Below, piece after piece: positions 8,803-16,773 of a DNA stretch of 48,105 bases; position 1 is the first letter of the stretch; each line of letters opens with the position of its first letter. Below the pieces are notes generated by a model that made no database searches, was not told the origin of the DNA, and saw only the letters and a program-made list of their open reading frames with translations. Position numbers and translations under genes: made by a program. This stretch comes from Tsukamurella sp. M9C (lineage in GTDB: Bacteria > Actinomycetota > Actinomycetes > Mycobacteriales > Mycobacteriaceae): contig NZ_JAIULG010000036.1 of the NCBI RefSeq assembly GCF_020169415.1, forward strand, positions 1 through 48,105. The letters are read 5' to 3'.

Positions 8803-9672
8803 CTATGCGGGCCGGCGGACCGCCTCCACCGTCGCCGTCCAGCCCTCGGCGCCGTGCCCCTCCGCGATCGCCCGCTGCGCCACCTCGCCGACCGCCCGCA
8901 GCACGGAGACGTCCAGGCCGTGATGCGCGGCGGCGTGCCGCACGTGCTCGACGCCGGCGGCGTCCATGACCAGGTTGTCCTCGTCGCCCGGGTACTCGCC
9001 GGCGTCGACGTCCGCCGCCATGGCGGGGATGATCGAGGCCAGCAGTCCGCCGTTGCCGAGCAGGTGGGGCGCGAGGTCGGCGGCCGCGATCCCCTCGGCG
9101 CGGGCCAGCGCGAAGGCGTGCACGATCCCCGCCATGCTCGTCCAGAAGTAGTCGAGCACGGCGACGTCGTACGCGGCCGCGAGGGCGTGGTCCTCGCCGA
9201 GGTACGTGGTGGCGCCGCCGAGTGCCCGCAGGGTGCGCTCGTGCCGCTCGTACGCGGACCGCGGGCCCGCGTACAGGACCAGCGCGTCGTCGGCGCCCAC
9301 CATCGGCACGTTGACGACGATGGTGCCGTCCAGGTAGTCGAGTCCCTCCTCCTTCGCCCACGCGGCGGCCTCCCGGGCGCGCTGCGGGACATCGGAACTC
9401 AGGTCCGCCAGCACCCGGCCCCGCAGGTCCGCGGCGAGCGGGCCGAGCACGGCCCGGGAGGCCGTCTGGTCGAGCAGGCACACCACGACGAGATCGGACG
9501 CGCGGACGGCCTCGGCCGCGGTGGCCGCCTCCCGCGCGCCGCGGGCGACGAGACGGTCCGCCCTCCCCCGGGTCCGGTTCCACACGGTGACGCGGTGCCC
9601 GGCGTCGACGAAGGCCGCTGCGATCGCGTGCCCCATGGCGCCGAGGCCGAGCACGGTGAGGTCGGCGGTCAT
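8803..9672 (-). CDS. Imine-reductase-like NAD(P)-dependent oxidoreductase
   Basis: A 289-residue member of the 6PGDH/beta-hydroxyacid dehydrogenase superfamily. The Rossmann motif GLGAMG is at 9-14, followed by VTVWNRTRGRAD, the NADP(H)-type loop typical of imine reductases. The segment YLDGTIVV...LYAGP and a C-terminal domain with AYDVAVLDYFW place Asp169 where imine reductases carry their proton-donor Asp or Tyr, instead of the Lys of true beta-hydroxyacid dehydrogenases. It overlaps the paralog upstream by ATGA (9669-9672), so the two are co-translated. Substrate unknown. Roughly 290 residues is the normal family length. Confidence 0.85.
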   Translation of the reverse strand: MTADLTVLGLGAMGHAIAAAFVDAGHRVTVWNRTRGRADRLVARGAREAATAAEAVRASDLVVVCLLDQTASRAVLGPLAADLRGRVLADLSSDVPQRAREAAAWAKEEGLDYLDGTIVVNVPMVGADDALVLYAGPRSAYERHERTLRALGGATTYLGEDHALAAAYDVAVLDYFWTSMAGIVHAFALARAEGIAAADLAPHLLGNGGLLASIIPAMAADVDAGEYPGDEDNLVMDAAGVEHVRHAAAHHGLDVSVLRAVGEVAQRAIAEGHGAEGWTATVEAVRRPA

Positions 9673-10586
9673 GCGATCCACTCCTGCTGCTCGCCGCCGC
9701 GCGGGAAGCGCAGGCTCTCGTAGATCCGGGCGAAGCCCTCCCGCCCCCGGCCCGCGTCGACCTGACGCCGGATCAGGCCCTGCGCGGCCGCGATCGTCGA
9801 CGAGTCGACCCCCGCTTCGTCGCTGGTCCGGACGATGTCGCCGAGGTCGGAGAAGTACAGGTCCTGCTGCCCGGCGACGGTGTAGTCCCCTTCGTCGATG
9901 ATCGCCGCATCGGTCGCGAAGTGGTGGACGAGCGATTCGAGGAACGGGATCACCCGCTCGGCGAACGCCGAGGCCGGCATCCCCTGCGAGCCCACCATCG
10001 CCGCGCCGTGGAACATGCCGACGAACATCTGGTACATCGCGGAGAGCATCGCCAGGTCGATCAGCGACGCCGCCCCGACGTCGGGCCCGTCGTACACGCC
10101 CTCGGCCCACGCGGCCAGCGCATCCCGGTTGCTCTCGAACAGCTCCGACGGTCCGCTGTAGAGGATCCGAGCGCCCGGCGCGCCGATCTGGAAGGGCGTC
10201 GCCATGATCGCGCCGTTGAGGAAGCGGATCCCGTGCTCCGTGGCCCACCGCCCCAGCTCGCGCGCCTCGTCGGGCGTCGTGGTGGTGAGGTCGATGAGGG
10301 TGCGGCCGCGGAGCGATTCCGCGAAGGGGTCGAGGGTCTCCCGGACCGAGGCGTACCGGAGCAGGCAGGTGACGATCACCTCGCTCCGGCCCACCGCCTC
10401 GTCGATGGTGCCGGCGCGGTGCGCGCCGCGCTCGACGAGGCCGTCGCCGCGCCCGGGGCTGCGGTTCCAGACGGTGACGGGGTCGCCGCGGTCCAGGAGT
10501 GCGGCGGCGAGGGCGGTGCCCATGGCCCCCAGTCCGAGGATCGACAGGGTCTGCGGCTCATGTGCTCTTGCGTTCTGCGGTGTCAT
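9669..10586 (-). CDS. Imine-reductase-like NAD(P)-dependent oxidoreductase
   Basis: A 305-residue paralog of the next gene. The Rossmann motif GLGAMG is at 18-23 and VTVWNRSPGRGD follows. The stretch LNGAIMATP...ILYSGP is highly characteristic of imine reductases, and the probable catalytic residue is Asp177 in LIDLAMLSAMY. It is the first gene of a two-gene unit transcribed away from the HxlR regulator at 10670, with a perfect operator-like palindrome between them. Reductive chemistry on imines or keto compounds is known for the family; the physiological substrate here is not deducible. It could also be annotated as a 3-hydroxyisobutyrate-dehydrogenase-like protein, which I consider less precise. 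Confidence 0.85.
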   Translation of the reverse strand: MTPQNARAHEPQTLSILGLGAMGTALAAALLDRGDPVTVWNRSPGRGDGLVERGAHRAGTIDEAVGRSEVIVTCLLRYASVRETLDPFAESLRGRTLIDLTTTTPDEARELGRWATEHGIRFLNGAIMATPFQIGAPGARILYSGPSELFESNRDALAAWAEGVYDGPDVGAASLIDLAMLSAMYQMFVGMFHGAAMVGSQGMPASAFAERVIPFLESLVHHFATDAAIIDEGDYTVAGQQDLYFSDLGDIVRTSDEAGVDSSTIAAAQGLIRRQVDAGRGREGFARIYESLRFPRGGEQQEWIA

Positions 10587-10617
10587 GCCTCGATCATCGA
10601 GAGGAACAATCGGTTCC

Positions 10618-10648
10618 GTAAGTACCCACTAATTACTGGGGTACTTAC
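10618..10648. promoter_or_regulatory. Divergent operator: perfect 10-bp inverted repeat
   Basis: GTAAGTACCC (10618-10627) and GGGTACTTAC (10639-10648), 11 nt apart, centred between the divergent imine-reductase-like gene and hxlR. Half-sites containing TAC..GTA are the kind bound by HxlR-family repressors. The A/T-rich centre lies in an otherwise GC-rich sequence. Confidence 0.7.
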
Positions 10649-10669
10649 CTTCTGGTGAGTGAGGTGGTC

Positions 10670-11089
10670 ATGGCGAGATCGACACGATCGGGCCCGTACA
10701 TCTGCGGCATCGACGCCGCACTGGACGTGGTGAGCGGGAAGTGGAAGGGCCTCATCCTGTGGGAGCTGCAGGCCCACGGCGTGCGGCGGTTCGCGGAGCT
10801 GCGCCGAGGACTGCCGGGCGTGAGCGAGAAGATGCTCACCCAGCACCTGCGGGAGATGGAGGAGGACGGCCTCGTAATGCGCGAGGTGTACGCGCAGGTG
10901 CCGCCGAAGGTCGAGTACTCGCTGACCGCGTCCGGCCTGGCGCTGAACGCGGCGCTCGCGCCGCTCGGCGCCTGGGGGCGCGATCGCCTGCAGCGGGAGC
11001 GGATCGACACGGTGCCGCTCGCGCCCGGCCGAGAAGCGTCGGAGAAAGTTGACACGTCGGGAATCTCCGACATATCCTCGACGGCGTGA
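10670..11089 (+). CDS. HxlR-family transcriptional regulator
   Basis: A 139-residue winged-helix regulator. The core reads ALDVVSGKWKGLILWEL, then RFAELRRGLPGVSEKMLTQHLREMEEDGLV (recognition region) and a wing ending KVEYSLTASG. The family senses quinones, aldehydes or other electrophiles, often through an N-terminal Cys; a Cys is present in YICGID. The ATG at 10670 was preferred to the in-frame GTG at 10655 because GAGG lies 5 nt before it. It is divergent from the two imine-reductase-like genes and probably controls them and itself through the palindrome at 10618-10648. Its stop overlaps the next gene's start as GTGA. Confidence 0.88.
   Translation: MARSTRSGPYICGIDAALDVVSGKWKGLILWELQAHGVRRFAELRRGLPGVSEKMLTQHLREMEEDGLVMREVYAQVPPKVEYSLTASGLALNAALAPLGAWGRDRLQRERIDTVPLAPGREASEKVDTSGISDISSTA
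11049..11077 (+). promoter_or_regulatory. Strong promoter inside the hxlR 3' end, likely leaderless
   Basis: TTGACA (11049-11054), 17-nt spacer, ATATCC (11072-11077). The GTG of the ArsR gene at 11086 falls about where transcription should begin. The spacer carries an inverted repeat GTCGG (11056-11060)/CCGAC (11067-11071), a plausible ArsR autorepression site. Confidence 0.6.
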
Positions 11090-11409
11090 CCACGGAGACG
11101 GAGAGCACCGATCGCGTCTTCCTCGCGCTCGCCAATCCCGTTCGCCGCGAACTCCTCCGGATCCTCGCCGAGGGGCCGCTCGCCGCGGGCGAGCTCAGCG
11201 AGCGGTTCACGCTGAGCCGCCCGGCCGTGGCGGAGCACCTCAAGGTGCTCCGCGACGCGGGGCTCGTCGCCGACTCCCCCGACGGCCGGCGCCGGATCTA
11301 CCGGCTGACGGCCGAGCCGCTGGCGGACCTCGGCGAGTGGTTGCATCCGTTCGAGAAGTTCTGGCGCGCACGCCTGTCCGCGCTCGCCGACGTCGCAGAG
11401 GAGTTGTGA
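11086..11409 (+). CDS. ArsR-family regulator
   Basis: A 107-residue winged-helix repressor: VFLALANPVRRELLRILAEGPLAAGELSERFTLSRPAVAEHLKVLRDAGLV followed by a GRRRIYRL wing. It lacks the Cys-rich metal-binding motif of classical ArsR/SmtB proteins. The pairing with an SRPBCC gene 1 nt downstream is the common ArsR-AHSA1 arrangement seen across actinobacteria, in which the ligand is usually unknown. The GTG start at 11086 overlaps the HxlR stop and lies under the promoter at 11049-11077. Confidence 0.87.
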   Translation: MTTETESTDRVFLALANPVRRELLRILAEGPLAAGELSERFTLSRPAVAEHLKVLRDAGLVADSPDGRRRIYRLTAEPLADLGEWLHPFEKFWRARLSALADVAEEL

Positions 11410-11410
11410 G

Positions 11411-11803
11411 ATGGCCGTCATCACGCTGGATCAGTTCGTCGCCGCCGCGCCGGCTGCCGTGTGGCGCGCCCTCACCGAACCGGAGCTGGTGCGGCGATGG
11501 TGGGCCGAGGGCGACATCGGGCCCGAGGTCGGCCACGAGTTCACCCTGGACATGCCGGGTTTCGGCGCGCAGCCGTGCCGCGTCCTGGAGTCGGTCGCGC
11601 CCGAGCGCTTCGTCTACACCTTCACCCCCGCGTGGACCCTCGCGTGGACGCTGCGCCCGGAGGGGCGGGGCACCCGCGTCCTCCTGGAGCACAGCGGATT
11701 CGACCTGGACGACAAGCGGATGGCCGCCGCCTTCGACCGCATGGGTCCGGGCTGGCGCGACGTGGTGCTGCCGCGCCTCGCGGAGACCGCCGCCGCGCTC
11801 TGA
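11411..11803 (+). CDS. SRPBCC (AHSA1-like) domain protein
   Basis: A 130-residue single-domain START/Bet v1-like protein. The first strand and helix FVAAAPAAVWRALTEPELVRRWWAEGD are diagnostic, and a C-terminal helix ends DVVLPRLAETAAAL. It is predicted to bind a small hydrophobic ligand in its cavity. It begins 1 nt after the ArsR stop, so the two are co-translated. Specific function unknown. Confidence 0.85.
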   Translation: MAVITLDQFVAAAPAAVWRALTEPELVRRWWAEGDIGPEVGHEFTLDMPGFGAQPCRVLESVAPERFVYTFTPAWTLAWTLRPEGRGTRVLLEHSGFDLDDKRMAAAFDRMGPGWRDVVLPRLAETAAAL

Positions 11804-11830
11804 CGCCGGCACGTCTGCCATGATCGGCTG

Positions 11831-12517
11831 GTGACCGAGCGCACCGTTCTCGCCGACCCCGTCAACTCCGCCCTCTCCGGCCCGCACGCGCGGTTCCGGC
11901 AGGCCTCGGGACGGATCCAGCGGTACCACCCGGACGTCTCGGTGTTCTACGGCCACCCGCGCGAGCTCACCGACGAGGACTACGCGGACATCGCGCGCCT
12001 GACCGGCGCGGACCGGATCGCCCTCCTGCGCGACCGCTCGGCACCGCTCCCGGCGAGATGGACCGTGGTCGAGACGATCGGCCTGGTGCAGTACGACGGC
12101 AGCGCCGTCGAGACCGCGCCGGAGCCGGAGGCCGCGCGCCTCACCGCCGCCGACGTCCCGGAGATGACCGCGCTCGTCGAACGGACCAAGCCCGGCCCGT
12201 TCCTGCCGCGCACCATCGAGCTGGGCACGTACCTCGGCATCCGGGACGCCGACGGGGCCCTCATCGCCATGGCCGGCGAGCGGATGCACCCGCAGGGCTG
12301 GACCGAGATCAGCGCGGTGTGCACGGCGCCCGAGGCCCGGGGGCGGGGCCTGGCCTCCCGGCTGATCCGCGCCGTCGCCCACGGCATCCGCGAGCGCGGC
12401 GACGTCCCCTTCCTGCACACCTCGGACGACAACCCGGCGCAGAAGCTCTACGACGCCATGGGCTTCCTCCACACCAGCACGGTCCCCCTCGAGGTGATCC
12501 GCGTCCCCGCGGTTTAG
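11831..12517 (+). CDS. GNAT-family N-acetyltransferase
   Basis: A 228-residue protein with a C-terminal GNAT domain (about 125-225). The acetyl-CoA-binding loop is in VCTAPEARGRGLASRLI, followed by the beta-bulge strand VPFLHTSDDN and AQKLYDAMGF, as in FR47-like enzymes. The N-terminal 100 residues are a less conserved partner domain. It starts with GTG at 11831, 27 nt after the SRPBCC gene, and may be read through from it. Substrate unknown. Confidence 0.85.
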   Translation: MTERTVLADPVNSALSGPHARFRQASGRIQRYHPDVSVFYGHPRELTDEDYADIARLTGADRIALLRDRSAPLPARWTVVETIGLVQYDGSAVETAPEPEAARLTAADVPEMTALVERTKPGPFLPRTIELGTYLGIRDADGALIAMAGERMHPQGWTEISAVCTAPEARGRGLASRLIRAVAHGIRERGDVPFLHTSDDNPAQKLYDAMGFLHTSTVPLEVIRVPAV

Positions 12518-12520
12518 GTA

Positions 12521-13666
12521 CTAGGCCGCCGGGACGCCCGTGGCGCCGGACGAGCGCTCCGAGCCCAGCCGAACCGCGGCCGCACACGCGCCGATCAGCA
12601 GCACCACGAGCAGCGCGCCGATGCCGAAGGTCTCCCAGTCGAACGGGCCGGCGGCAGCACCGTCGGCCTGCTTGCGCGCGGAACCGGACAGGAAGGGCAC
12701 GATCACCAGCACACCGACGCCGGCCACGGCCTCGGCCGCGACCACCCTCGGGAAGTGATGCAGGGCCAGCCGCACGACGGTGTCCTCGTCACCGGCGAGG
12801 CGCGCCCGCCGGATCGCCGGAATGAGGACGCGCACGTTGTAGACGCCCGCCGCCACCATGCCCACAACCAGGACCAGCTTGATCAGCAGGTACCGGCCGT
12901 ACGGCGTGGTGACGAACTGCGTGAACGAGCCCACGTGCACCCACGTCAGCCACAGACCGCTCACGCCGACCGCGATGACGGCGCCCATCGCCCACGCGCT
13001 GAACCGGACCCACATGCGCTCGAAGGCGCCGGCACCGTCGACCCCGGAGCGCCGCGCCCGCAGGCCGGCGGCCGCGAGCACGAACAGCCCGCCGAGCCAG
13101 ACGACGCAGGCCAGGATGTGCGCGAGCTTGAGGACGCGATTGGCCGCCGCGTCCATGCCCACCACCGCCGTGGTGAGGCTGGGCGCCGACGCGGCGAGCA
13201 TCACGACGGCGAATCCCGCGGTCGCCACGACGGCCATCGAGCGGCCGTGCAGCCGCCGCAGGGCCAGCAGCAGCACGACCGCGAGCGCGAACAGGGCGAG
13301 CTGCACCGTGGCCATCGCGGCGCCCGAGATCCACGCGCCCTTCTCCTTCGGCAGGTCGAGGTACGCGCCGAATCGGGCCGGCGAGAGCGACTCGGCGAAC
13401 GAGAGCCCCAGCTTGCTCCGCGCGATGCGCCCCGCGTACTGCGCGTAGGCGGCGACCACGATGAAGACCGCGACGTACGGCACCAGGCCGCGGAGGGCAC
13501 GCTCGGCCGCGCCGCCCCGGGCAGTGGCCGGCAGCAGGAAGGCGAGTGCCAGGAACAGCCCGCCGGACAGCGACAGTGCGCCGAAGTAGCCCATCTGCGT
13601 GAGGATGCGCCACAGCGGAGGAGCGGCCGGTGCGGCCGCGGCGAGATGCAAGGTAAGGCTCGTCAT
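12521..13666 (-). CDS. CopD-family polytopic membrane protein
   Basis: A 381-residue membrane protein with about nine hydrophobic segments. The CopD domain (about 170-300) contains the helix with LKLAHILACVVWLGGLFVL, a pattern shared with CopD/YcnJ-type copper-transport proteins; the buried His is in that helix. The ATG at 13666 sits within an 8-bp inverted repeat that includes an IdeR/DtxR-like box. Copper transport is the family assignment; iron-responsive control is inferred from the box. The stop is only 3 nt from the convergent GNAT gene. Confidence 0.82.
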   Translation of the reverse strand: MTSLTLHLAAAAPAAPPLWRILTQMGYFGALSLSGGLFLALAFLLPATARGGAAERALRGLVPYVAVFIVVAAYAQYAGRIARSKLGLSFAESLSPARFGAYLDLPKEKGAWISGAAMATVQLALFALAVVLLLALRRLHGRSMAVVATAGFAVVMLAASAPSLTTAVVGMDAAANRVLKLAHILACVVWLGGLFVLAAAGLRARRSGVDGAGAFERMWVRFSAWAMGAVIAVGVSGLWLTWVHVGSFTQFVTTPYGRYLLIKLVLVVGMVAAGVYNVRVLIPAIRRARLAGDEDTVVRLALHHFPRVVAAEAVAGVGVLVIVPFLSGSARKQADGAAAGPFDWETFGIGALLVVLLIGACAAAVRLGSERSSGATGVPAA

Positions 13667-13692
13667 AGTCGAGTGAGACTAGCCTTACTTAT
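13653..13692 (-). promoter_or_regulatory. IdeR/DtxR-like box and 8-bp inverted repeat at the CopD-family start
   Basis: GTAAGGCT (13653-13660) and AGCCTTAC (13681-13688) form a perfect inverted repeat spanning the start codon. The window 13674-13692 matches the IdeR consensus TTAGGTTAGCCTAACCTAA at 13 of 19 positions. It is weaker than the box at 30987-31005. Confidence 0.45.
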
Positions 13693-13711
13693 CCGGTGTG
13701 ACCAATCGGAC

Positions 13712-13757
13712 AAAACCCCTCTTTACCTGGGGTTTTATTAGTTTGGACAAGCTGTCC
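13712..13757. promoter_or_regulatory. Two palindromes in the copD-like/MFS divergent region
   Basis: AAAACCCC (13712-13719)/GGGGTTTT (13729-13736) is a perfect 8-bp hairpin with a 9-nt loop. GGACA-AGC-TGTCC (13745-13757) is a perfect 5-bp palindrome. A third, bulged dyad is GGCCGA (13791-13796) with TCGGCC (13803-13808). They lie in an unusually A/T-rich divergent intergenic region, so operators or leader structures are more likely than terminators. Confidence 0.45.
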
Positions 13758-13921
13758 GGTTCTTGCACGCGCGCATCCTCGGCCGAGAATTGATAGGATG
13801 ATTCGGCCGCGATGACACCGCGGCGACAGCTCCGTGTATCTACCTGGCACGGCCTCCGGGCACCCAAGGCGGCACGTCGACAACGATGGCGGCCGCGGCG
13901 CCGCGGAAAGGCCCGACGACG

Positions 13922-15232
13922 GTGACCGCCACCATGTCCCACGAGACGTCCCCCCAGGAGACCCCTTCCCCCGCACCGACATTGATGTCGGTCGCCGGGC
14001 GCAGCTACTTCCCGGTGGCCTTCGTCGCGCGGCTCCCCTTCGCCATGATGGTGGTCGGCGTCCTCACCCTGGTGGTCGCCGGCCGGGACTCGCTCGCCTT
14101 CGGCGGCCTGAGTTCCGCGATGGTGGGCATCGGCTCCGCCGCAGTCGGTCCGCTCGTCGGCGCGGCGGCGGACCGGTTCGGCCAGCGCCGGACGGTGCTC
14201 GCCGCGGGGATCGCGAACAGCCTTGCGCTGCTCCTCATGACGTGGGTCGTCTTCAGCCCGCTGCCCGGCTGGGCGGTGCTCGCCTCGGCCGCGCTGGTGG
14301 GCGCGAGCGCCCCGCAGGTCGGGCCGATGTCGCGCAGCCGCCTGGTCACCATGATCACCACGAAGCTCCCCGAGGGACGCCGGGTGCGCACGCTGCTCTC
14401 GGTGATGGCCTACGAATCCGCGGCCGACGAGGTGATCTTCGTCTTCGGCCCGGTCATCGTCGGCCTACTCGCGACCACGATGTCGCCCGCCGCCCCGATG
14501 ATCGGCGCGGCCGTGCTCACGGTGCTCTTCGTCTCGGCCTTCGCCCTGCACCCCAGTGGCCGGGCGCCCGAGCAGCACGGCGACGGCGCCGTCATGCAGG
14601 CGCCGGCCCGCGAGCTCGCGAATCCCCTGCTGTTCACCGTGATCGCCGGCGTCTTCGGCATGGGCCTGTTCTTCGGCTCCACCCTCACCGGCCTCACGGC
14701 CTTCATGCGCGACGCCGGCAACGCGGAGTCCGCCGGGCTCTTCTACGGCGTCATGGGCGTCGGCTCCGCCGCGCTCGCCCTCGGCTCCGCGCTCCTCCCC
14801 GAGCGGTTCAGCATCGCCGCGCGGTGGGTGAGCTTCTCCACGGTGCTCGTCTTCGGCGCCGCCCTGATCGCCGCCGCGCCCTCGCTCCCGCTGCTGGTGG
14901 CGGGACTGGCCATCGCGGGCATCGGTGTGGGCCCGACCCTGGTGACCGAGTTCAGCCTGGGCGCCGAGCGCAGCCCGCTGGGCCGCTCCGCCACCGTCAT
15001 GACCATCCTCGGCAGCAGCCTGATCCTGGGCCAGTCGCTGGCGTCGGCGGTGAACGGCGCGCTCGCGGAGAACGTCGGCACCGCGGCGGCGCAGTGCGCG
15101 CCGCTGGTCGCCGCCCTCGTCGTGCTGGGTGCGGGCGTCGCGAACGCCGTTCTCTCGCGGCGTCAGTCGGCCGACGCCGCCGCGGGCAGCGCGGGTGCGG
15201 CGGGCGACCAGCCCGGTCCCTTCGCCACGTAG
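13922..15232 (+). CDS. MFS transporter
   Basis: A 436-residue major facilitator superfamily permease with about twelve hydrophobic segments. The A-loop between TM2 and TM3 is visible as GAAADRFGQRRTV. Substrate unknown; probably a drug or metabolite exporter. The GTG at 13922 was chosen because GGAAAGG lies 10 nt upstream; ATG 13934 and GTG 13886 are in-frame alternatives. The gene is divergent from the CopD-like gene across a palindrome-rich promoter region. Its 3' end overlaps the convergent sterol-desaturase-family gene by 70 nt. Confidence 0.86.
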   Translation: MTATMSHETSPQETPSPAPTLMSVAGRSYFPVAFVARLPFAMMVVGVLTLVVAGRDSLAFGGLSSAMVGIGSAAVGPLVGAAADRFGQRRTVLAAGIANSLALLLMTWVVFSPLPGWAVLASAALVGASAPQVGPMSRSRLVTMITTKLPEGRRVRTLLSVMAYESAADEVIFVFGPVIVGLLATTMSPAAPMIGAAVLTVLFVSAFALHPSGRAPEQHGDGAVMQAPARELANPLLFTVIAGVFGMGLFFGSTLTGLTAFMRDAGNAESAGLFYGVMGVGSAALALGSALLPERFSIAARWVSFSTVLVFGAALIAAAPSLPLLVAGLAIAGIGVGPTLVTEFSLGAERSPLGRSATVMTILGSSLILGQSLASAVNGALAENVGTAAAQCAPLVAALVVLGAGVANAVLSRRQSADAAAGSAGAAGDQPGPFAT

Positions 15233-16020
15233 CCCCATCGCTCGCGCCACGAGCGCGTACCCCGCACGTCCGCGACGATCGCGGTGTATTCGTGCGTCGC
15301 GACCTTGAGCGGGTTGTGCGTCTCGATGTTCTTCGTCAGCCCGAAGCGCACCCGCTCCCCCTCCGGCTCGAAGGTGCCGAACAGGCGGTCCCAGACGATG
15401 AGGATGCCGCCGTAGTTGCGGTCGAGGTACGCCGCGTTCGAGCCGTGGTGCACGCGGTGGTGCGACGGGGTGTTCATCACGAATTCGATCGGTCGCCACA
15501 GCTTCCCGACCCGCTCGGTGTGGATGAAGAACTGGTAGAGCAGGCTCACCGACTGTTGCAGCAGGATCATCCACGGCGGGATGCCGATGAGCGCCAGCGG
15601 GATCCAGTAGGGCAGCGCGGTGAACGGCGTCCAGGTCTGGCGGAGCGCGGTCGAGAGGTTGTAGAAGCGGCTCGAGTGGTGCACGACGTGGCTCGCCCAG
15701 AGCACGCGCACAGTGTGATGGGTGCGGTGGTACCAGTAGTAGGCCAGGTCGTCGGCGACGAAGAGCAGCACCCAGGTCAGCGGGTTCGTCGCCGGGAGGT
15801 GCACCGGCGCGATCAGGTACGCGCCGGCCAGCGCCGCCAGTACCACCAGCTTCCAGCCCAGGTTGATCACCACGTTGCCGATCCCCATGGTGAGGCTGGT
15901 GCGCGCGTCGCGCAGGTCGTAGCCGAGCACGTCGTCGTCCGGCCGGAACCGGAAGGACAGGTACTCCAGCGCGAGGCAGAGTACGAACACCGGGATGGCG
16001 GCGCGGATGAGGTCGAACAC
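15163..16020 (-). CDS. Sterol desaturase / fatty acid hydroxylase superfamily protein
   Basis: A 285-residue membrane di-iron enzyme. Histidine clusters typical of the family are present: HRTHH (about 108-112), HHSSRFYN (about 119-126) and HHRVHHG (about 192-198), among four to five hydrophobic segments. The family introduces a hydroxyl or double bond into lipid, sterol or carotenoid chains. Substrate unknown. It follows the FadR-type regulator gene on the same strand after 17 nt, so it is probably co-transcribed with it and may be its target. Its Ala-rich C-terminal tail is encoded opposite the end of the MFS gene. Confidence 0.88.
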   Translation of the reverse strand: MFDLIRAAIPVFVLCLALEYLSFRFRPDDDVLGYDLRDARTSLTMGIGNVVINLGWKLVVLAALAGAYLIAPVHLPATNPLTWVLLFVADDLAYYWYHRTHHTVRVLWASHVVHHSSRFYNLSTALRQTWTPFTALPYWIPLALIGIPPWMILLQQSVSLLYQFFIHTERVGKLWRPIEFVMNTPSHHRVHHGSNAAYLDRNYGGILIVWDRLFGTFEPEGERVRFGLTKNIETHNPLKVATHEYTAIVADVRGTRSWRERWGYVAKGPGWSPAAPALPAAASAD

Positions 16021-16037
16021 GGTGGCATCGGTGCTTT

Positions 16038-16751
16038 CTAGGAGGTCGCCGAGGCGGCGTCGAGGGCGGCGACGACGCCGGCCAGGAGGTCGGAGGTCGT
16101 CCGGTGGGCCGCATCGCCGTCACCGTCGGCGATGTGCCGGGCGAGGTCGAGGTGCGCCTGCCGGTCCAACAGCTCACCGTCGAGCCCGAGGGCGCCGAAG
16201 GTCTGCTCCCCCACGCCCCGCATGCCGGCGAGGAGGGTGTTGAGCGCGAGCCGATAGGCGAGGTTCCCGGAGCCGTCGATCACGGCCGTCCAGAAGGCGG
16301 CGTCGGCGGCGTATCCGCCGTCCGGATAGCCCTGCGCGAGCGCGACGATCGCAGCCTTCTGCTCCGCGGTAGCGCGCTCGGCGCACAGCCGCGCGGCGTC
16401 GGCGGCGATGGTGCGGCGCATCTCGGTGACGTCGCGCAGCACCCGCAGCGGTGGTACGACGCCCGCGGCGGCGACGGCGCTGAGCACGTCGAGGCCGGCG
16501 CTCTCCCGCCAGTCGAGCACACGGGTCTTGCCGCCCTGCGCGATGTGCACCAACCCCGCCTGCCGCACGCCCTTGAGGGCCTCGCGGATCGCGTGGCGGT
16601 TCACGCCGAAGCGCTCGGCGAGCTCGCGCTCCGCGGGCAGCGGGTCGCCCGGGGCGAGGCGCCCGGACAGGATCTCGTCGACGATGCGCGCGAGCACCTC
16701 GTCCGAGACCGCCGTCCTGGCGATGGGGGTGACGTCCATGGCGAGCAGCAT
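16038..16751 (-). CDS. GntR-family regulator, FadR subfamily
   Basis: A 237-residue repressor. The winged helix is at about 15-75 (LAPGDPLPAERELAERFGVNRHAIREALKGVRQAGLV), followed by an all-helical FCD domain to the C terminus. The ATG at 16751 was preferred to ATG 16739 because GGAG lies 7 nt upstream. The palindrome at 16774-16790 matches the FadR-type operator. It is likely autoregulated and likely controls the desaturase-family gene downstream and perhaps the divergent Nudix gene. Ligand unknown. Confidence 0.88.
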   Translation of the reverse strand: MLLAMDVTPIARTAVSDEVLARIVDEILSGRLAPGDPLPAERELAERFGVNRHAIREALKGVRQAGLVHIAQGGKTRVLDWRESAGLDVLSAVAAAGVVPPLRVLRDVTEMRRTIAADAARLCAERATAEQKAAIVALAQGYPDGGYAADAAFWTAVIDGSGNLAYRLALNTLLAGMRGVGEQTFGALGLDGELLDRQAHLDLARHIADGDGDAAHRTTSDLLAGVVAALDAASATS

Positions 16752-16773
16752 GGCACGGCTCCAGGTTCTGGTC

